Assembly: GCF_043757465.1 (NCBI RefSeq)
Contig: NZ_JAYVPL010000002.1
Coordinates: 25,411-89,410, forward strand
Reading direction: 5' to 3'
Source of the DNA: Armatimonas sp043757465
Lineage (GTDB): Bacteria; Armatimonadota; Armatimonadia; Armatimonadales; Armatimonadaceae
DNA: 64,000 nt
Positions 24,112 through 32,669 of the stretch are shown one piece after another (positions within the stretch are counted from its first letter, which is position 1; every line of letters starts with the position of its first letter). The translations under genes and the position numbers were made by a program. Below the pieces are notes generated by a model. That model made no database searches and was not told the origin of the DNA. It was given only the letters and a program-made list of their open reading frames with translations.

Positions 24112-24750
24112 TTATTTTCCTGAGAGTCGGCGGCGCTCAAAGAGCAGGTAGCCGATCAGAGCCGGATCGGAGCCGGTCATGGCACCGAGGCGCTCTAGTG
24201 TCCGGGAAAAAGAGCGCTCGTTTTGTTCGCCCCCTGTGCCGCCTAGCTTGTCCATAGCCTCCTCGACAATCGTGAGCGCCTCTCGCATGTAGCGCCCCTT
24301 GCCCGAGGCCATGGTTCGGTACTCAAAACCGCTCCAGAGCCGGTTGAGCTGATCGTAGACATCGTCCCAGGTTGCGGTATCGGCGGCGTGGGTCGGGTTT
24401 GCCGCAAGGCGATCTTGCTGCTGCTGCTGCATTTTGAGAAGTGCGACTTCCCCTAGCTTAATCGCATTCCATGCTTCAATAGACGGTGAGTCGAGAACGC
24501 GCAGCTTCAGCTCCCGGTTGCCACTGACATGGCGCAATGCTTGCTCGATCTTGAGCTGCGATTCATTCGACTTAAGCGTCCCCGAGAGGAGGCCATCGGT
24601 GCTGTTCAGCCCAATCGCAAAGCTATTGTCTTCCCAGGCAATGGGCACGCTCGCATCCAGTGCACGGTACATTCCAGGGGCCACCGCCGCCTGTTTCGCC
24701 AGTTCGACGACTTTAGTCCAAACGGACCTCATTTCAGCTTGATCTGCCAT
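24112..24750 (-). CDS. Hypothetical protein with DnaA-domain-I-like N-terminus
   Basis: The ATG at 24750 (preceded by aaaggtg) gives 212 residues. The first about 85 residues, beginning MRSVWTKVVELAKQAAVAPG and including VPIAWEDNSFAIGL and then ELKLRVLD, follow the helix-strand layout of DnaA domain I-like modules. The remainder is helical with a short QQQQQ run and ends FERRRLSGK. No AAA+ domain follows, so it is not DnaA. The resemblance is based on pattern only and could be coincidental. Confidence 0.55.
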   Translation of the reverse strand: MADQAEMRSVWTKVVELAKQAAVAPGMYRALDASVPIAWEDNSFAIGLNSTDGLLSGTLKSNESQLKIEQALRHVSGNRELKLRVLDSPSIEAWNAIKLGEVALLKMQQQQQDRLAANPTHAADTATWDDVYDQLNRLWSGFEYRTMASGKGRYMREALTIVEEAMDKLGGTGGEQNERSFSRTLERLGAMTGSDPALIGYLLFERRRLSGK

Positions 24751-24861
24751 AGCACCTTTACGATACCACAAAAATAGATTTCCCTGCACATGCACTCAAA
24801 GTGTGCTCAGTAAAGCCTGAGCGAGAGGAATTTGTTGCCTCGTTCTCACACCAAAACGCGG

Positions 24862-24867
24862 TACAAT
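24862..24867 (+). promoter_or_regulatory. -10 box TACAAT for the nucleotidyltransferase fusion
   Basis: gcggTACAAT ends 6 nt before the ATG at 24874, predicting a leaderless mRNA. Confidence 0.6.
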
Positions 24868-24873
24868 ATGCCC

Positions 24874-27408
24874 ATGAAAGCCGTTGTCATGGCAGGCGGC
24901 GAGGGAACACGGCTACGACCGCTTACCTCCAACCGGCCCAAACCCCTTGTCCCTATTCTCAATAAGCCCATCGCGCAACATATTTTCGAACACCTGAAGC
25001 GCGCGGGCATCAATGACATTGTTGTCACGCTCTATTACCTGGGTGAGGAGATCCAGCGCTACTTTGGCGATGGCTCCGACATGGATGTCAACCTCATCTA
25101 CTCTGTCGAGGAGACCCCTCTGGGAACAGCGGGATCGGTCAAGCAGGCAGAGGAGCACCTCAACGACGGCACCTTTGTCATTGTCTCGGGCGATGCTCTC
25201 ACGGACCTGGATATTGAGAAGGCGCTTGCCTTTCACAGAGCCAAGGGTGCAGAGGCCACTCTCGTACTAAAGCCCGTTCCCAACCCCGTTGAGTTTGGGG
25301 TGGTGATGACCGAGCCTGATGGCCGTATTATCCGCTTCCTGGAAAAACCCGACAAGGCGCAGGTCTTTTCTGACTCCGCCAATACCGGTATGTATATCCT
25401 GGAGCCTTCGGTCTTTGAGCTGATGGAGCACGGGAAAAACTACGACTGGTCGCAGGATATCTTCCCCCGTATGCTGGAAGAGGGCCGCCCCCTTTTTGGC
25501 TACAATATGGAGGAGTACTGGTGCGATGTGGGCTCGCTTGAGCAATACCGCCAGGCACAGTACGAGATGCTCGACGGCCAAACGGCGCTGCCCATTCCCG
25601 GTGCAAGCCACCCTAACCGTGTCTTTATCGGAGGCGGCACCGAGATTCACCACACGGCCAAGATCATCGGCCCCGTCGCCATCGGTGCGGACTGTCGTGT
25701 GGGGCCGGGCGCGGTCATCGGACCCGATGCCGTTCTGGGCGATGGCGCGATCATCGAAGCCAATGCCAAGATCGAGAAAGCGATCCTCTGGCGCTCCGCC
25801 TACGTGGGAACGGGCGCACAGCTCACGGCCTGCACCATCTGCAACCATGTCCATATCGGCGATGGTGTCAAGATCGAAGAGAGTGCCGTGGTCGGGGACA
25901 AGTGCTCCATCGAGGCAGGGGCGACGATCCGAGCGCGTGTCAAGCTCTGGCCCGACAAGCTCATTGAGGAGCGCTCCGTTGTCACGGAGAGCCTTGTCTG
26001 GGGCGCGAAAGCCTACTCCAATCTCTTCCGTGGCCTGGGTGTGCCGGGCATTACCAACATCGAGCTAACCCCAGACTTCGCTGCCAAGCTAGGAGCCTCG
26101 TTTGGTGGCTTTTTGAAAAAAGGCGCGACGGTTGTGGTGAGCCGCGATGGGCACCCCGCGAGTCGTATGCTCAAGCGCGCTCTCATGGCGGGGCTTTCCT
26201 CGGTAGGTGTCAGTATGCTCGATGTTGAGGAGATGGCCCTGCCCGTTCTGCGCAATACGGTCCGCAGCAACCGTGCCAAGGGCGGTGTCCATGTGCGCCA
26301 GGATCCGGATCACGCCGGGCGTACGCTTGTGGAGTTCTTCGACGAGCGGGGAATCTATCTCACCAAGAACAATGAGCGCAAGGTCGAGACGATCTTTTTT
26401 CGTGAAGACTACGGGCGCGTTCTCATGGACGAAGTCGGGACAATTAACCCGGCGACCCGTCCCTTGGAGCAGTACACCCAGCTATTTCTGAAACAAATCG
26501 CCGCGAAAGATATCGAACGCCAGGAGTTTACCGTCGTCATTGACTACGCCTACGGTTCGTCGCTTGCCCGTGTCCTCCCCCCGATCCTGGGCCAGCTCGG
26601 CTGCAAAGTCTTTGTCCTCAACCCCTATCCGGACTGGAAGCGCTTCCCCAAGAGCGCCAAAGATCGGGAGGCGCTTGTGGGGGCTCTGGCGCAAGTGGTT
26701 CACCAGCAAAAGGCTGATCTCGGGGTGATGATGCACTCCGATGGGGAGCGCTTGGAGCTGGTAGACGAGAAAGGCAACGCGCTCAACCGAGCACGTCTCC
26801 TCGCGACAATGGCCTCTATGGTAGCGCAGACAACGCGTGCGGGTGAGTGCAAGATAGCAGTTCCGATCAATGCCCCCTCGGCTCTGGAGCGTATTTTGTC
26901 TCACAGCGGCGGCACGGTCGTGCGTACCAAGACCGACCCGCGTTTCTTGATGAATGTCGCCTCCGCCTCGGCAGAAAAAATCGTCATGGCGGGTGATCTG
27001 ACGGGCGGCTTTATCTTCCCCGGCACCGAGGAGGCGTTCCATCCCACGTTTGATGGCCTGCTCGCCTTTGTAAAAACACTGGAGATGATGGCGCTGCACC
27101 AGCGCCGCCCGCTCAGCTCCTTTGTGGCCGAGCTTCCTGCAATGCACCTAGCGAGCCAGACACTTCCCTGCCCCCAGTCCGACAATGGACGCGTGATGCG
27201 GATTCTCACGGAAGAAGCACAAAACGCATCGGGTGAGCTAGAGCTACTGGATGGGATTCGTGTGGTGGAAGCGCCCAATGCCTGGAGCCTGGTTCTCCCC
27301 GACCCCGCCGAACCGCTGATCCATATCCATAGCGAAGGCATCTCCGCCGCCGATGCCAACGCACGAACACAGCGCTACTCGGATCGAATCGCGGAGCTGG
27401 TGAGCTAG
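24874..27408 (+). CDS. Sugar-1-phosphate nucleotidyltransferase / phosphomannomutase-like fusion
   Basis: The 844-residue protein has three parts. The N-terminal nucleotidyltransferase (1-235) has MKAVVMAGGEGTRLRPLTSN, GTAGSVKQA and FLEKPDKAQ. A left-handed beta-helix (about 250-370, hexapeptide repeats such as IGADCRVGPGAVIGPDA) follows. The C-terminal part (about 385-844) has the phosphohexomutase fold with VVVSRDGHPASRMLKRAL. The usual active-site TASHNP-type Ser loop is replaced by GGVHVRQDPDH, so mutase activity is doubtful. Similar fusions are annotated mannose-1-phosphate guanylyltransferase and supply GDP-mannose or related precursors for surface polysaccharide. The ATG at 24874 is chosen over 24868 for promoter spacing. 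Confidence 0.88.
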   Translation: MKAVVMAGGEGTRLRPLTSNRPKPLVPILNKPIAQHIFEHLKRAGINDIVVTLYYLGEEIQRYFGDGSDMDVNLIYSVEETPLGTAGSVKQAEEHLNDGTFVIVSGDALTDLDIEKALAFHRAKGAEATLVLKPVPNPVEFGVVMTEPDGRIIRFLEKPDKAQVFSDSANTGMYILEPSVFELMEHGKNYDWSQDIFPRMLEEGRPLFGYNMEEYWCDVGSLEQYRQAQYEMLDGQTALPIPGASHPNRVFIGGGTEIHHTAKIIGPVAIGADCRVGPGAVIGPDAVLGDGAIIEANAKIEKAILWRSAYVGTGAQLTACTICNHVHIGDGVKIEESAVVGDKCSIEAGATIRARVKLWPDKLIEERSVVTESLVWGAKAYSNLFRGLGVPGITNIELTPDFAAKLGASFGGFLKKGATVVVSRDGHPASRMLKRALMAGLSSVGVSMLDVEEMALPVLRNTVRSNRAKGGVHVRQDPDHAGRTLVEFFDERGIYLTKNNERKVETIFFREDYGRVLMDEVGTINPATRPLEQYTQLFLKQIAAKDIERQEFTVVIDYAYGSSLARVLPPILGQLGCKVFVLNPYPDWKRFPKSAKDREALVGALAQVVHQQKADLGVMMHSDGERLELVDEKGNALNRARLLATMASMVAQTTRAGECKIAVPINAPSALERILSHSGGTVVRTKTDPRFLMNVASASAEKIVMAGDLTGGFIFPGTEEAFHPTFDGLLAFVKTLEMMALHQRRPLSSFVAELPAMHLASQTLPCPQSDNGRVMRILTEEAQNASGELELLDGIRVVEAPNAWSLVLPDPAEPLIHIHSEGISAADANARTQRYSDRIAELVS

Positions 27409-27452
27409 GGCACTCCCCCGGCGGGCACTCCCCTGGCGGGCACTCCCCCGGC
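27408..27452 (+). repeat. Three 15-bp direct repeats
   Basis: gggcactcccccggc occurs at 27408-27422, with one change at 27423-27437, and again at 27438-27452. It begins at the last base of the stop codon and leads into the palindromes that follow. Confidence 0.85.
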
Positions 27453-27462
27453 GCTTCGCACC

Positions 27463-27569
27463 ACCCCCTCTCGCTTGAAACCCGACTTCATCGGGACGAG
27501 AGGGGGTAAAGCCTCTTGCTCCCCCTTCCTTCCCGCCGACGGAGTCGGAAAAACGGGGAAGGAAGGGGG
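27463..27569. repeat. Two adjacent GC-rich palindromes (terminator-like repeat element)
   Basis: The first stem pairs accccctctcg (27463-27473) with cgagagggggt (27497-27507) and has an inner cccga/tcggg pair. The second pairs cccccttccttccc (27521-27534) with the G/A-rich arm at 27555-27569 and has an inner ccgac/gtcgg pair. They lie between convergent genes and may terminate both, but they also resemble the GC-rich elements found inside reading frames elsewhere in the window. Confidence 0.7.
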
Positions 27570-27597
27570 CAGGGGGGATGGATGCCGGGGGTAAGCT

Positions 27598-28713
27598 CTA
27601 GCCGCTACACAGAAACTCGACGACGTCGCCCTCTTGCATGACATAGTCCTTGCCCTCGGTACGCAGCCAGCCGTGCTCGCGTGCGGCGGCGATACTCCCG
27701 GCTTCGACAAGCTTGGTCCAGTCAATGACCAAAGCGCGGACGAACGTGCGTTCCAGATCCGTGTGAATCACGCCCGCCGCTGTCGGAGCCTTATCGCCCT
27801 GCCGGATGGTCCAGGCACGCACTTCTTTCTCTCCCGCAGTCAGATAGGTCTGGAGCCCCAGCATCCGGTAAGCGACGCGAACCAGCCGGTTCAGCCCCGG
27901 CTCGGTTAAGCCCAGATCACTCAGAAAGGCGGCCGCTTCTTCAGGGTCTAGCTCCGAGAGTTCCGCCTCGATCTGTGCGGAGATGGAGACGACGTCCATT
28001 CCCTCCGCCGCCGCCATTGCCTTGAGCGCCGCCACATGCGGGTTGCTCCCGCCGTCTGGCAGATCGCCCTCGGGGACATTGGCGACATAGATCATCGGCT
28101 TTGCCGTGAGCAAGCCGGACTCTTTGTTGAACTTAACGAGCAGCTCCCCGTCGCCGTAGGTAAACGTCCGAACAGGTTCCCCCTCGCTCAAGTGCTCCAG
28201 CAACTTCTCCACCAGCGGCAGCAGCGCTGCATCCTCTTTGCTTGCCCGCGCTGACTTCTTAAGCCGATCCTGGCGCTTCTCCAGTATCTGAAGATCGGCG
28301 AGAGCCAGCTCTAAGTTAATGGTGACGGCATCGCCCACGGGATCCACACGTCCCTCGACATGGATAATCTCGTCGCTCTCGAAGCAGCGCACCACATGGG
28401 CAACAGCAGCGACTTCGCGAATATTGGCGAGAAACTGGTTGCCCAGCCCCTCCCCTTTGTGTGCACCCTTCACCAGCCCGGCAATATCCACAAACTCGAC
28501 GTAGGTAGGAACCAGTGAGGGGGTGCGATTGCCTTTGATGTAGAGCTTCGAGAGCGCCGCCAGCCGGTCATCCGGTAGAGGAACCACCCCGACATTCTTA
28601 TCAATGGTCGCAAACGGATAGTTCGCCACGACCGCGCCCGCCTTGGTGATTGCGTTAAAGAGAGTGGACTTGCCCACGTTGGGCAGCCCGACAATTCCGA
28701 CTCCTAGTGCCAT
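27598..28713 (-). CDS. ychF: Ribosome-binding ATPase YchF (Obg-like)
   Basis: The 371-residue protein has the P-loop GLPNVGKSTLFNAITKAG at its N-terminus, the switch region PFATIDKNVGVV, DIAGLVKGAHKGEGLGNQFL and the C-terminal TGS domain (TYLTAGEKEVRAWTIRQGDK). YchF prefers ATP over GTP and associates with ribosomes; it is near universal and acts in translation and stress response. Length and motifs are normal. A TACTCT box lies 8 nt before the ATG. Confidence 0.95.
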   Translation of the reverse strand: MALGVGIVGLPNVGKSTLFNAITKAGAVVANYPFATIDKNVGVVPLPDDRLAALSKLYIKGNRTPSLVPTYVEFVDIAGLVKGAHKGEGLGNQFLANIREVAAVAHVVRCFESDEIIHVEGRVDPVGDAVTINLELALADLQILEKRQDRLKKSARASKEDAALLPLVEKLLEHLSEGEPVRTFTYGDGELLVKFNKESGLLTAKPMIYVANVPEGDLPDGGSNPHVAALKAMAAAEGMDVVSISAQIEAELSELDPEEAAAFLSDLGLTEPGLNRLVRVAYRMLGLQTYLTAGEKEVRAWTIRQGDKAPTAAGVIHTDLERTFVRALVIDWTKLVEAGSIAAAREHGWLRTEGKDYVMQEGDVVEFLCSG

Positions 28714-28741
28714 AACGCCACAGAGTACCGCACAATGCCGC

Positions 28742-29875
28742 CTATAGCACGTCTTTTAAGATCAAGACGACCTCACGCACCGTTCCGTCGCTCCCTCGGA
28801 CACGGGCCTTGACCCGGGTTCCCGCATCCTGACGAAAAATCTCGCGGCTCTTGCTGAGGCCCAACCCTTTGGTAGGCAGGTCATCGAGCATCAGAATAAT
28901 ATTATCTTTGACAATGCCCTGCGCACTCGCCGGGCCACCGGCCACGACCGTCAGCACCTTGTAGCCATCCCCCTCAAAGACCCCGGAAAAACCCGCACGC
29001 GAGAAGATAAAGGGCTTTCCAAAATCAGCATTCTTGGCGAGGAAAAAACGGCTACCTGGGTAGTCCAGAGTCACCGTGAAGCGCGAGAGCACCTCGCCCC
29101 CGAGCAGCGCAATGGTTCCTGTGTCGGCGAGCGCTCCAGTCTTGTCGCTGGAGAGGCCCGTGACGATGTCAGTAACTAAGAAACCCCCAAGCTCCAGCGC
29201 CTTGATGCGTGTCACCTCACCAATTGTCACGCCGCCCACGCCCTGGCCCAAGACGGTCTCGATGCGTTTTTGGTACTTCTTACTCAGTTCGTTTTTCTGC
29301 ACCGTCGGCGACGTAAACGTGAGTGTCCCCGAGTAGCCCGTGTCCACTCGAAGGCTTCCTGCGATTCCATCAATCCTGCCAGGGATCTCAGGGATATTCA
29401 CACGCAACGTCATCGGAAGCTGCGTGGCTTTCGGGTCGGGTGAGAAGCGCTTGGGATCTAAAAAACGCACTCTCTTTGCCGCGTAGTCTATCTGCACCAC
29501 GTAGTTTTTCAGAAACGGGTAGCCCACAATGCCATCAAAATCTGCCTTTGCCCCCGAGGGAAGCTCTAAGATCACCCCGAGCTGCTTCTCCTGCACCGCC
29601 CCACCCAGCTCGATCCGTGCATTGGTAAACTTTGCGGGCACCATTTTCTCTCCGCCGCCCCCCACCATCGCCTGCCCAAGAATTGGCAGACCCAGCTTTT
29701 CCGCGGATTTAGGCGTGTAGAGCCCGACTCCAGCACCCGTGTCGAGAATGAGCTTTGCAGCCTTCCCATTCACCTTGCCCTCGACGACAATCAGATAGCC
29801 CTCCATCGTAAAGGGCACATCCCAGACGGGGGCGGGCATAACTTGCGTGGGTGGTGTCTGTAGCAAAAAGAACAT
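28742..29875 (-). CDS. Retropepsin-like aspartic protease with PDZ domain
   Basis: The 377-residue protein shows two aspartyl-protease halves: LILDTGAGVGLYTPKSAEKL near residue 43 and RVDTGYSGTLTF near residue 180, each with the DTG core and a later hydrophobic Gly motif (DGIVGYPFL; TIALLGGEVL). A PDZ domain follows at about 290-370 (VVAGGPASAQGIVKDNIILM and DLPTKGLGLSKSREIF). A Shine-Dalgarno (gggagg, 9 nt) supports the start. There is no clear signal peptide at the very N-terminus, so location is uncertain. Its substrate is unknown; PDZ fusions of this type are common in environmental bacteria. Confidence 0.8.
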   Translation of the reverse strand: MFFLLQTPPTQVMPAPVWDVPFTMEGYLIVVEGKVNGKAAKLILDTGAGVGLYTPKSAEKLGLPILGQAMVGGGGEKMVPAKFTNARIELGGAVQEKQLGVILELPSGAKADFDGIVGYPFLKNYVVQIDYAAKRVRFLDPKRFSPDPKATQLPMTLRVNIPEIPGRIDGIAGSLRVDTGYSGTLTFTSPTVQKNELSKKYQKRIETVLGQGVGGVTIGEVTRIKALELGGFLVTDIVTGLSSDKTGALADTGTIALLGGEVLSRFTVTLDYPGSRFFLAKNADFGKPFIFSRAGFSGVFEGDGYKVLTVVAGGPASAQGIVKDNIILMLDDLPTKGLGLSKSREIFRQDAGTRVKARVRGSDGTVREVVLILKDVL

Positions 29876-29981
29876 GGATAAAATCCTCCCAAGCTAAAGA
29901 CGATACAAATAATGAAAAGTCACGAACTACGGAAAAAAATATTTCGATATCCGCCCACTGAAAGAGGGCGGTGGGGGAGGG

Positions 29982-29987
29982 TACAAT
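29982..29987 (+). promoter_or_regulatory. -10 box TACAAT for the PhyH-type gene
   Basis: ggTACAAT ends 6 nt before the ATG at 29994. Confidence 0.55.
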
Positions 29988-29993
29988 TTCTCC

Positions 29994-30815
29994 ATGACAC
30001 CCAACCTACTCACGGCGGAGCAGAAAGCGCAGTTTGACCGCGACGGCTTTCTAGTTCTCCGTAATCTTATTGACCCGGAACTCGTGACACGACTGGTTGC
30101 CGCCGCCGACCGCCTCTCATCGGAGGGCATCGCACACGATGGGCTCTCGGAGCGCAAGCACTGGCAGAAGCGTGGCTGCCTACCCGACGACCCCGCATTT
30201 CTGGAGCTGATTGATCATCCGCAGGTGCTACCGCTCGTGGCCGGGATTCTGGGTTGGGATATTCACCTGATGACCAGCCACTTAATTGTCCGCCCTCCGA
30301 CGCCTGGTGCGGATGCCAACTTTAAGGGCGAGGGCTGGCACCGCGACGGCGGCCAATCATCGTGGGAGATGACCGAGCCGCACCCACGGATTTTACTCAA
30401 GATCGCGTTTTTCCTGTCGGATCAGAGCGAGCCGGGGCGAGGCAATACACAAGTGGTGCCCGGAAGCAACCGCCTGACCGGGCCACTGGCAAAAGCCACT
30501 GATGCTGCCCACCCGTACGGTGCCATCGAGATCTGCGGCAAGCCCGGCGATGCGTTTATCTTTGAGCAGCGCACCTACCACGCGGTCGGGGCGAACTTCT
30601 CGGACATCACACGCAAGACGCTCTTTATCGGCTACGGCTTCCGCTGGGTATTCCCGATGGATTTCTCGCCCCAGCACGACTACCGCGAGCTTTATGAAAG
30701 AGCGAACCCGATCCAGCGCCAGCTCATGGGAGATATCAAGACCATTACGGGCGTGCACCTACCCACCGATGCCGATGTGCCTCTGCGGGCTAAATGGCGC
30801 GAGTGGTATGGGTAG
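29994..30815 (+). CDS. Phytanoyl-CoA dioxygenase (PhyH) family protein
   Basis: The 273-residue protein is an Fe(II)/2-oxoglutarate-type oxygenase. It starts MTPNLLTAEQKAQFDRDGFL, the family opening. The iron-binding HxD is in GWHRDGGQSSWEM, and the distal His is in RTYHAVGANFSDITRK, followed by an Arg for 2-oxoglutarate. The SDQSEPGRGNTQVVPGSNR stretch is also typical. The PhyH family in such bacteria acts on diverse small molecules; the substrate is unknown. Its TAG stop overlaps the GTG of the downstream pseudogene (TAGTG). Confidence 0.85.
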   Translation: MTPNLLTAEQKAQFDRDGFLVLRNLIDPELVTRLVAAADRLSSEGIAHDGLSERKHWQKRGCLPDDPAFLELIDHPQVLPLVAGILGWDIHLMTSHLIVRPPTPGADANFKGEGWHRDGGQSSWEMTEPHPRILLKIAFFLSDQSEPGRGNTQVVPGSNRLTGPLAKATDAAHPYGAIEICGKPGDAFIFEQRTYHAVGANFSDITRKTLFIGYGFRWVFPMDFSPQHDYRELYERANPIQRQLMGDIKTITGVHLPTDADVPLRAKWREWYG

Positions 30816-31254
30816 TGCACTCCGACGAAGTCTTCACGGATGCCGCACTTGTGACCCGCTTGCTGACCAGACAGATTGGGTGACGAGCTTGTGGTGCGGC
30901 TCCCGCGCATCCACTGGGCGGTTGAGCAGGTGGCGAAAGAGCAGGAGTGGCTCCCTAAACTGGCACCGCACCTTCCCCTAGCGGTTCCCACGCCGGTGGC
31001 AATGGGCGTGCCTGGGTGTCGGCGATCCCGCCTGCGAGCTTATCGTCGCCTGGAATCTCTTCGATGCAACAGCTCGGGATGCATTCCGCGAATCGCTCCC
31101 TGTGGACGATGCCCTGTGGGAGCGCGGGCGCGGCTGGGCGCTGTCCATGGCGCTCATCGCCCTGCCTTACTACTGGGACACCAACCCAGCTATCGTCCAA
31201 GTGTCGCTTCGCACTCTCACGGAGCTTCTAGGAACTACGCCAACAGCTCCTTAA
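30815..31254 (+). pseudogene. Aminoglycoside phosphotransferase-family protein, internally deleted
   Basis: Three pieces in different frames can be read. The first is VHSDEVFTDAALVTRLLTRQ from the GTG at 30815. The second is DELVVRLPRIHWAVEQVAKE then QEWLPKLAPHLPLAVPTPVA from about 30876. The third is GVGDPACELIVAWNLFDATA, WERGRGWALSMALIALPYYW and TNPAIVQVSLRTLTELLG ending at TAA 31252-31254. These are the start, middle and end of the APH family, but the catalytic HGD..N loop and DFG are missing between pieces 2 and 3, and a stretch is missing between pieces 1 and 2. The gene is dead. It likely formed an operon with the PhyH gene. Confidence 0.85.
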
Positions 31255-32629
31255 CCACCCTCGCTGTTCCCGCGACTCCCGTGAGGCGCTCCGGGCGACC
31301 GGCACGCTCGTAGTAGAGCTTCTCGTTGTCGAGGCCAAGAGCAGTGAGAATCGTGGCATGGAGGTCTTTGAAGGTCATCGGCTTGTCCGTAGCCATCAAC
31401 CCCAACTCATCGGTGGCCCCGTAGCGCTGGGGCCGTACCGCACCGCCACCTAACCAGATCGTGAAGCCCGCCGCGTTGTGCTGCCGCCCATTGTTTCCCT
31501 GCATCATGGGCGTGCGACCAAACTCACTCGCCCAGATAATCAGTGTTTCGTCCCAGAGACCGCGCTGCTTTAAGTCCGTGAGGAGCGCCGCCGTCGGTTG
31601 GTCAATCCAGCGGGCACGGGGCGTGTGGTTTTTCTCTAACTCCCCGTGAGCATCCCAGCCGTCTTTGTCGGGCATGTCGTAGACCTCGACAAAGCGAACG
31701 CCGCGCTCGATCAAGCGCCGCGCGAGTAGCAATTTCCGGGCATAGGCGACGGTACGAGGGTCTTTGTGCTCGAGGCCGTAGGCGCGCCGCAGGTGCGCGG
31801 GCTCTTTCTCAACATCCCCCACTTCCAGTGCCGCGCTCTGCATCCGATAGGCCAGCTCGTAGCTCGCGATCCGGGCATCCAGTTCGGTTGGCTGCACTTT
31901 CCCCTGCTTGTGCATAAGGTTCATCTGGCGCAAAAATGCAAATGTGTCTTTTTGGCTTGCCTCAAACTCTTTGGGCGGTGAGAGGTCCAGCACGGGCAGC
32001 CCCTGATCGCGTAGCTTGGTGGGCTGGAAGGCGGGCGGCAGAAACCCATTCTGGTAGTTCGCCGCGCCCCCGAGCGGCCCGGCATCGAACAGCACGACAT
32101 AACCGGGCAGGCTCTGGTTCTCCGTCCCGAGGCCGTAAGTAATCCAGCTTCCCAGGCTCGCTTTTCCTGCATTCAGATCGCCCGTGTGAAAAAGATAGCT
32201 CGACGGCGCGTGATTATTGGACTCGGACTGGAGCGAGTGGACAAAGCACAGCTCATCCACGTGTTTCGAGAGTTCGGGGAACAGCTCGCTCACCCAGAGA
32301 CCACTCTGCCCCTGCTGGGTAAACTTATACGGTGAGGCCATCAGCTCATCTTTGCAGCCCTCGAAGACATTGGCATGGCGCGTGGCCTTGAGCGCCTCCC
32401 GAAAGCTCTTGGGCACGGGCTTTTTGTGGAGTTTCTGAAGCGCGGGCTTGTAGTCAAACGTATCCATCTGCCCCGGCCCGCCGACCTGGTAGAGTACAAT
32501 CACATTCTTGGCGTGCGCCTTGAAGTGCGGCTTGCGCGGTGCTAGAGGATTGATCGGGTCTATTTTCACGGCGGGCGGGCGTGCCTGCGCCTCCAAAAGC
32601 GCCACTGCCAGCTCGCCAAAGAGTCTCAT
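31235..32629 (-). CDS. DUF1501 protein without recognisable Tat signal
   Basis: From the ATG at 32629 the product is 464 residues with DUF1501 landmarks: INPLAPRKPHFKAHAKNVIV, YQVGGPGQMDTFDYKPALQ, SLQSESNNHAPSSYLFHTGD, VEVYDMPDKDGWDAHGELEK and ASEFGRTPMMQGNNGRQH. The start MRLFGELAVALLEAQARPPA joins the mature domain almost directly, so the Tat signal common in the family (RRxFL plus hydrophobic stretch) is missing; no upstream in-frame codons restore it. It is divergent from a DUF1549/DUF1553 protein gene, its usual functional partner. The 3' end overlaps the APH pseudogene. Confidence 0.85.
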   Translation of the reverse strand: MRLFGELAVALLEAQARPPAVKIDPINPLAPRKPHFKAHAKNVIVLYQVGGPGQMDTFDYKPALQKLHKKPVPKSFREALKATRHANVFEGCKDELMASPYKFTQQGQSGLWVSELFPELSKHVDELCFVHSLQSESNNHAPSSYLFHTGDLNAGKASLGSWITYGLGTENQSLPGYVVLFDAGPLGGAANYQNGFLPPAFQPTKLRDQGLPVLDLSPPKEFEASQKDTFAFLRQMNLMHKQGKVQPTELDARIASYELAYRMQSAALEVGDVEKEPAHLRRAYGLEHKDPRTVAYARKLLLARRLIERGVRFVEVYDMPDKDGWDAHGELEKNHTPRARWIDQPTAALLTDLKQRGLWDETLIIWASEFGRTPMMQGNNGRQHNAAGFTIWLGGGAVRPQRYGATDELGLMATDKPMTFKDLHATILTALGLDNEKLYYERAGRPERLTGVAGTARVVKELLA

Positions 32630-32635
32630 GTGCGT

Positions 32636-32663
32636 ATTGTACCGCCCAATCGGGCGGTATAAT
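32636..32663. promoter_or_regulatory. Palindromic bidirectional promoter with two -10 boxes
   Basis: TACAAT on the - strand (32636-32641) and TATAAT on the + strand (32658-32663) are the ends of one near-perfect inverted repeat: attgtaccgccc, aatc, gggcggtataat. Each hexamer ends exactly 6 nt before its start codon (32629 and 32670). Both divergent mRNAs are predicted to be leaderless, and each -10 lies in the other's -35 region. Confidence 0.7.
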
Positions 32664-32669
32664 CCCTCC

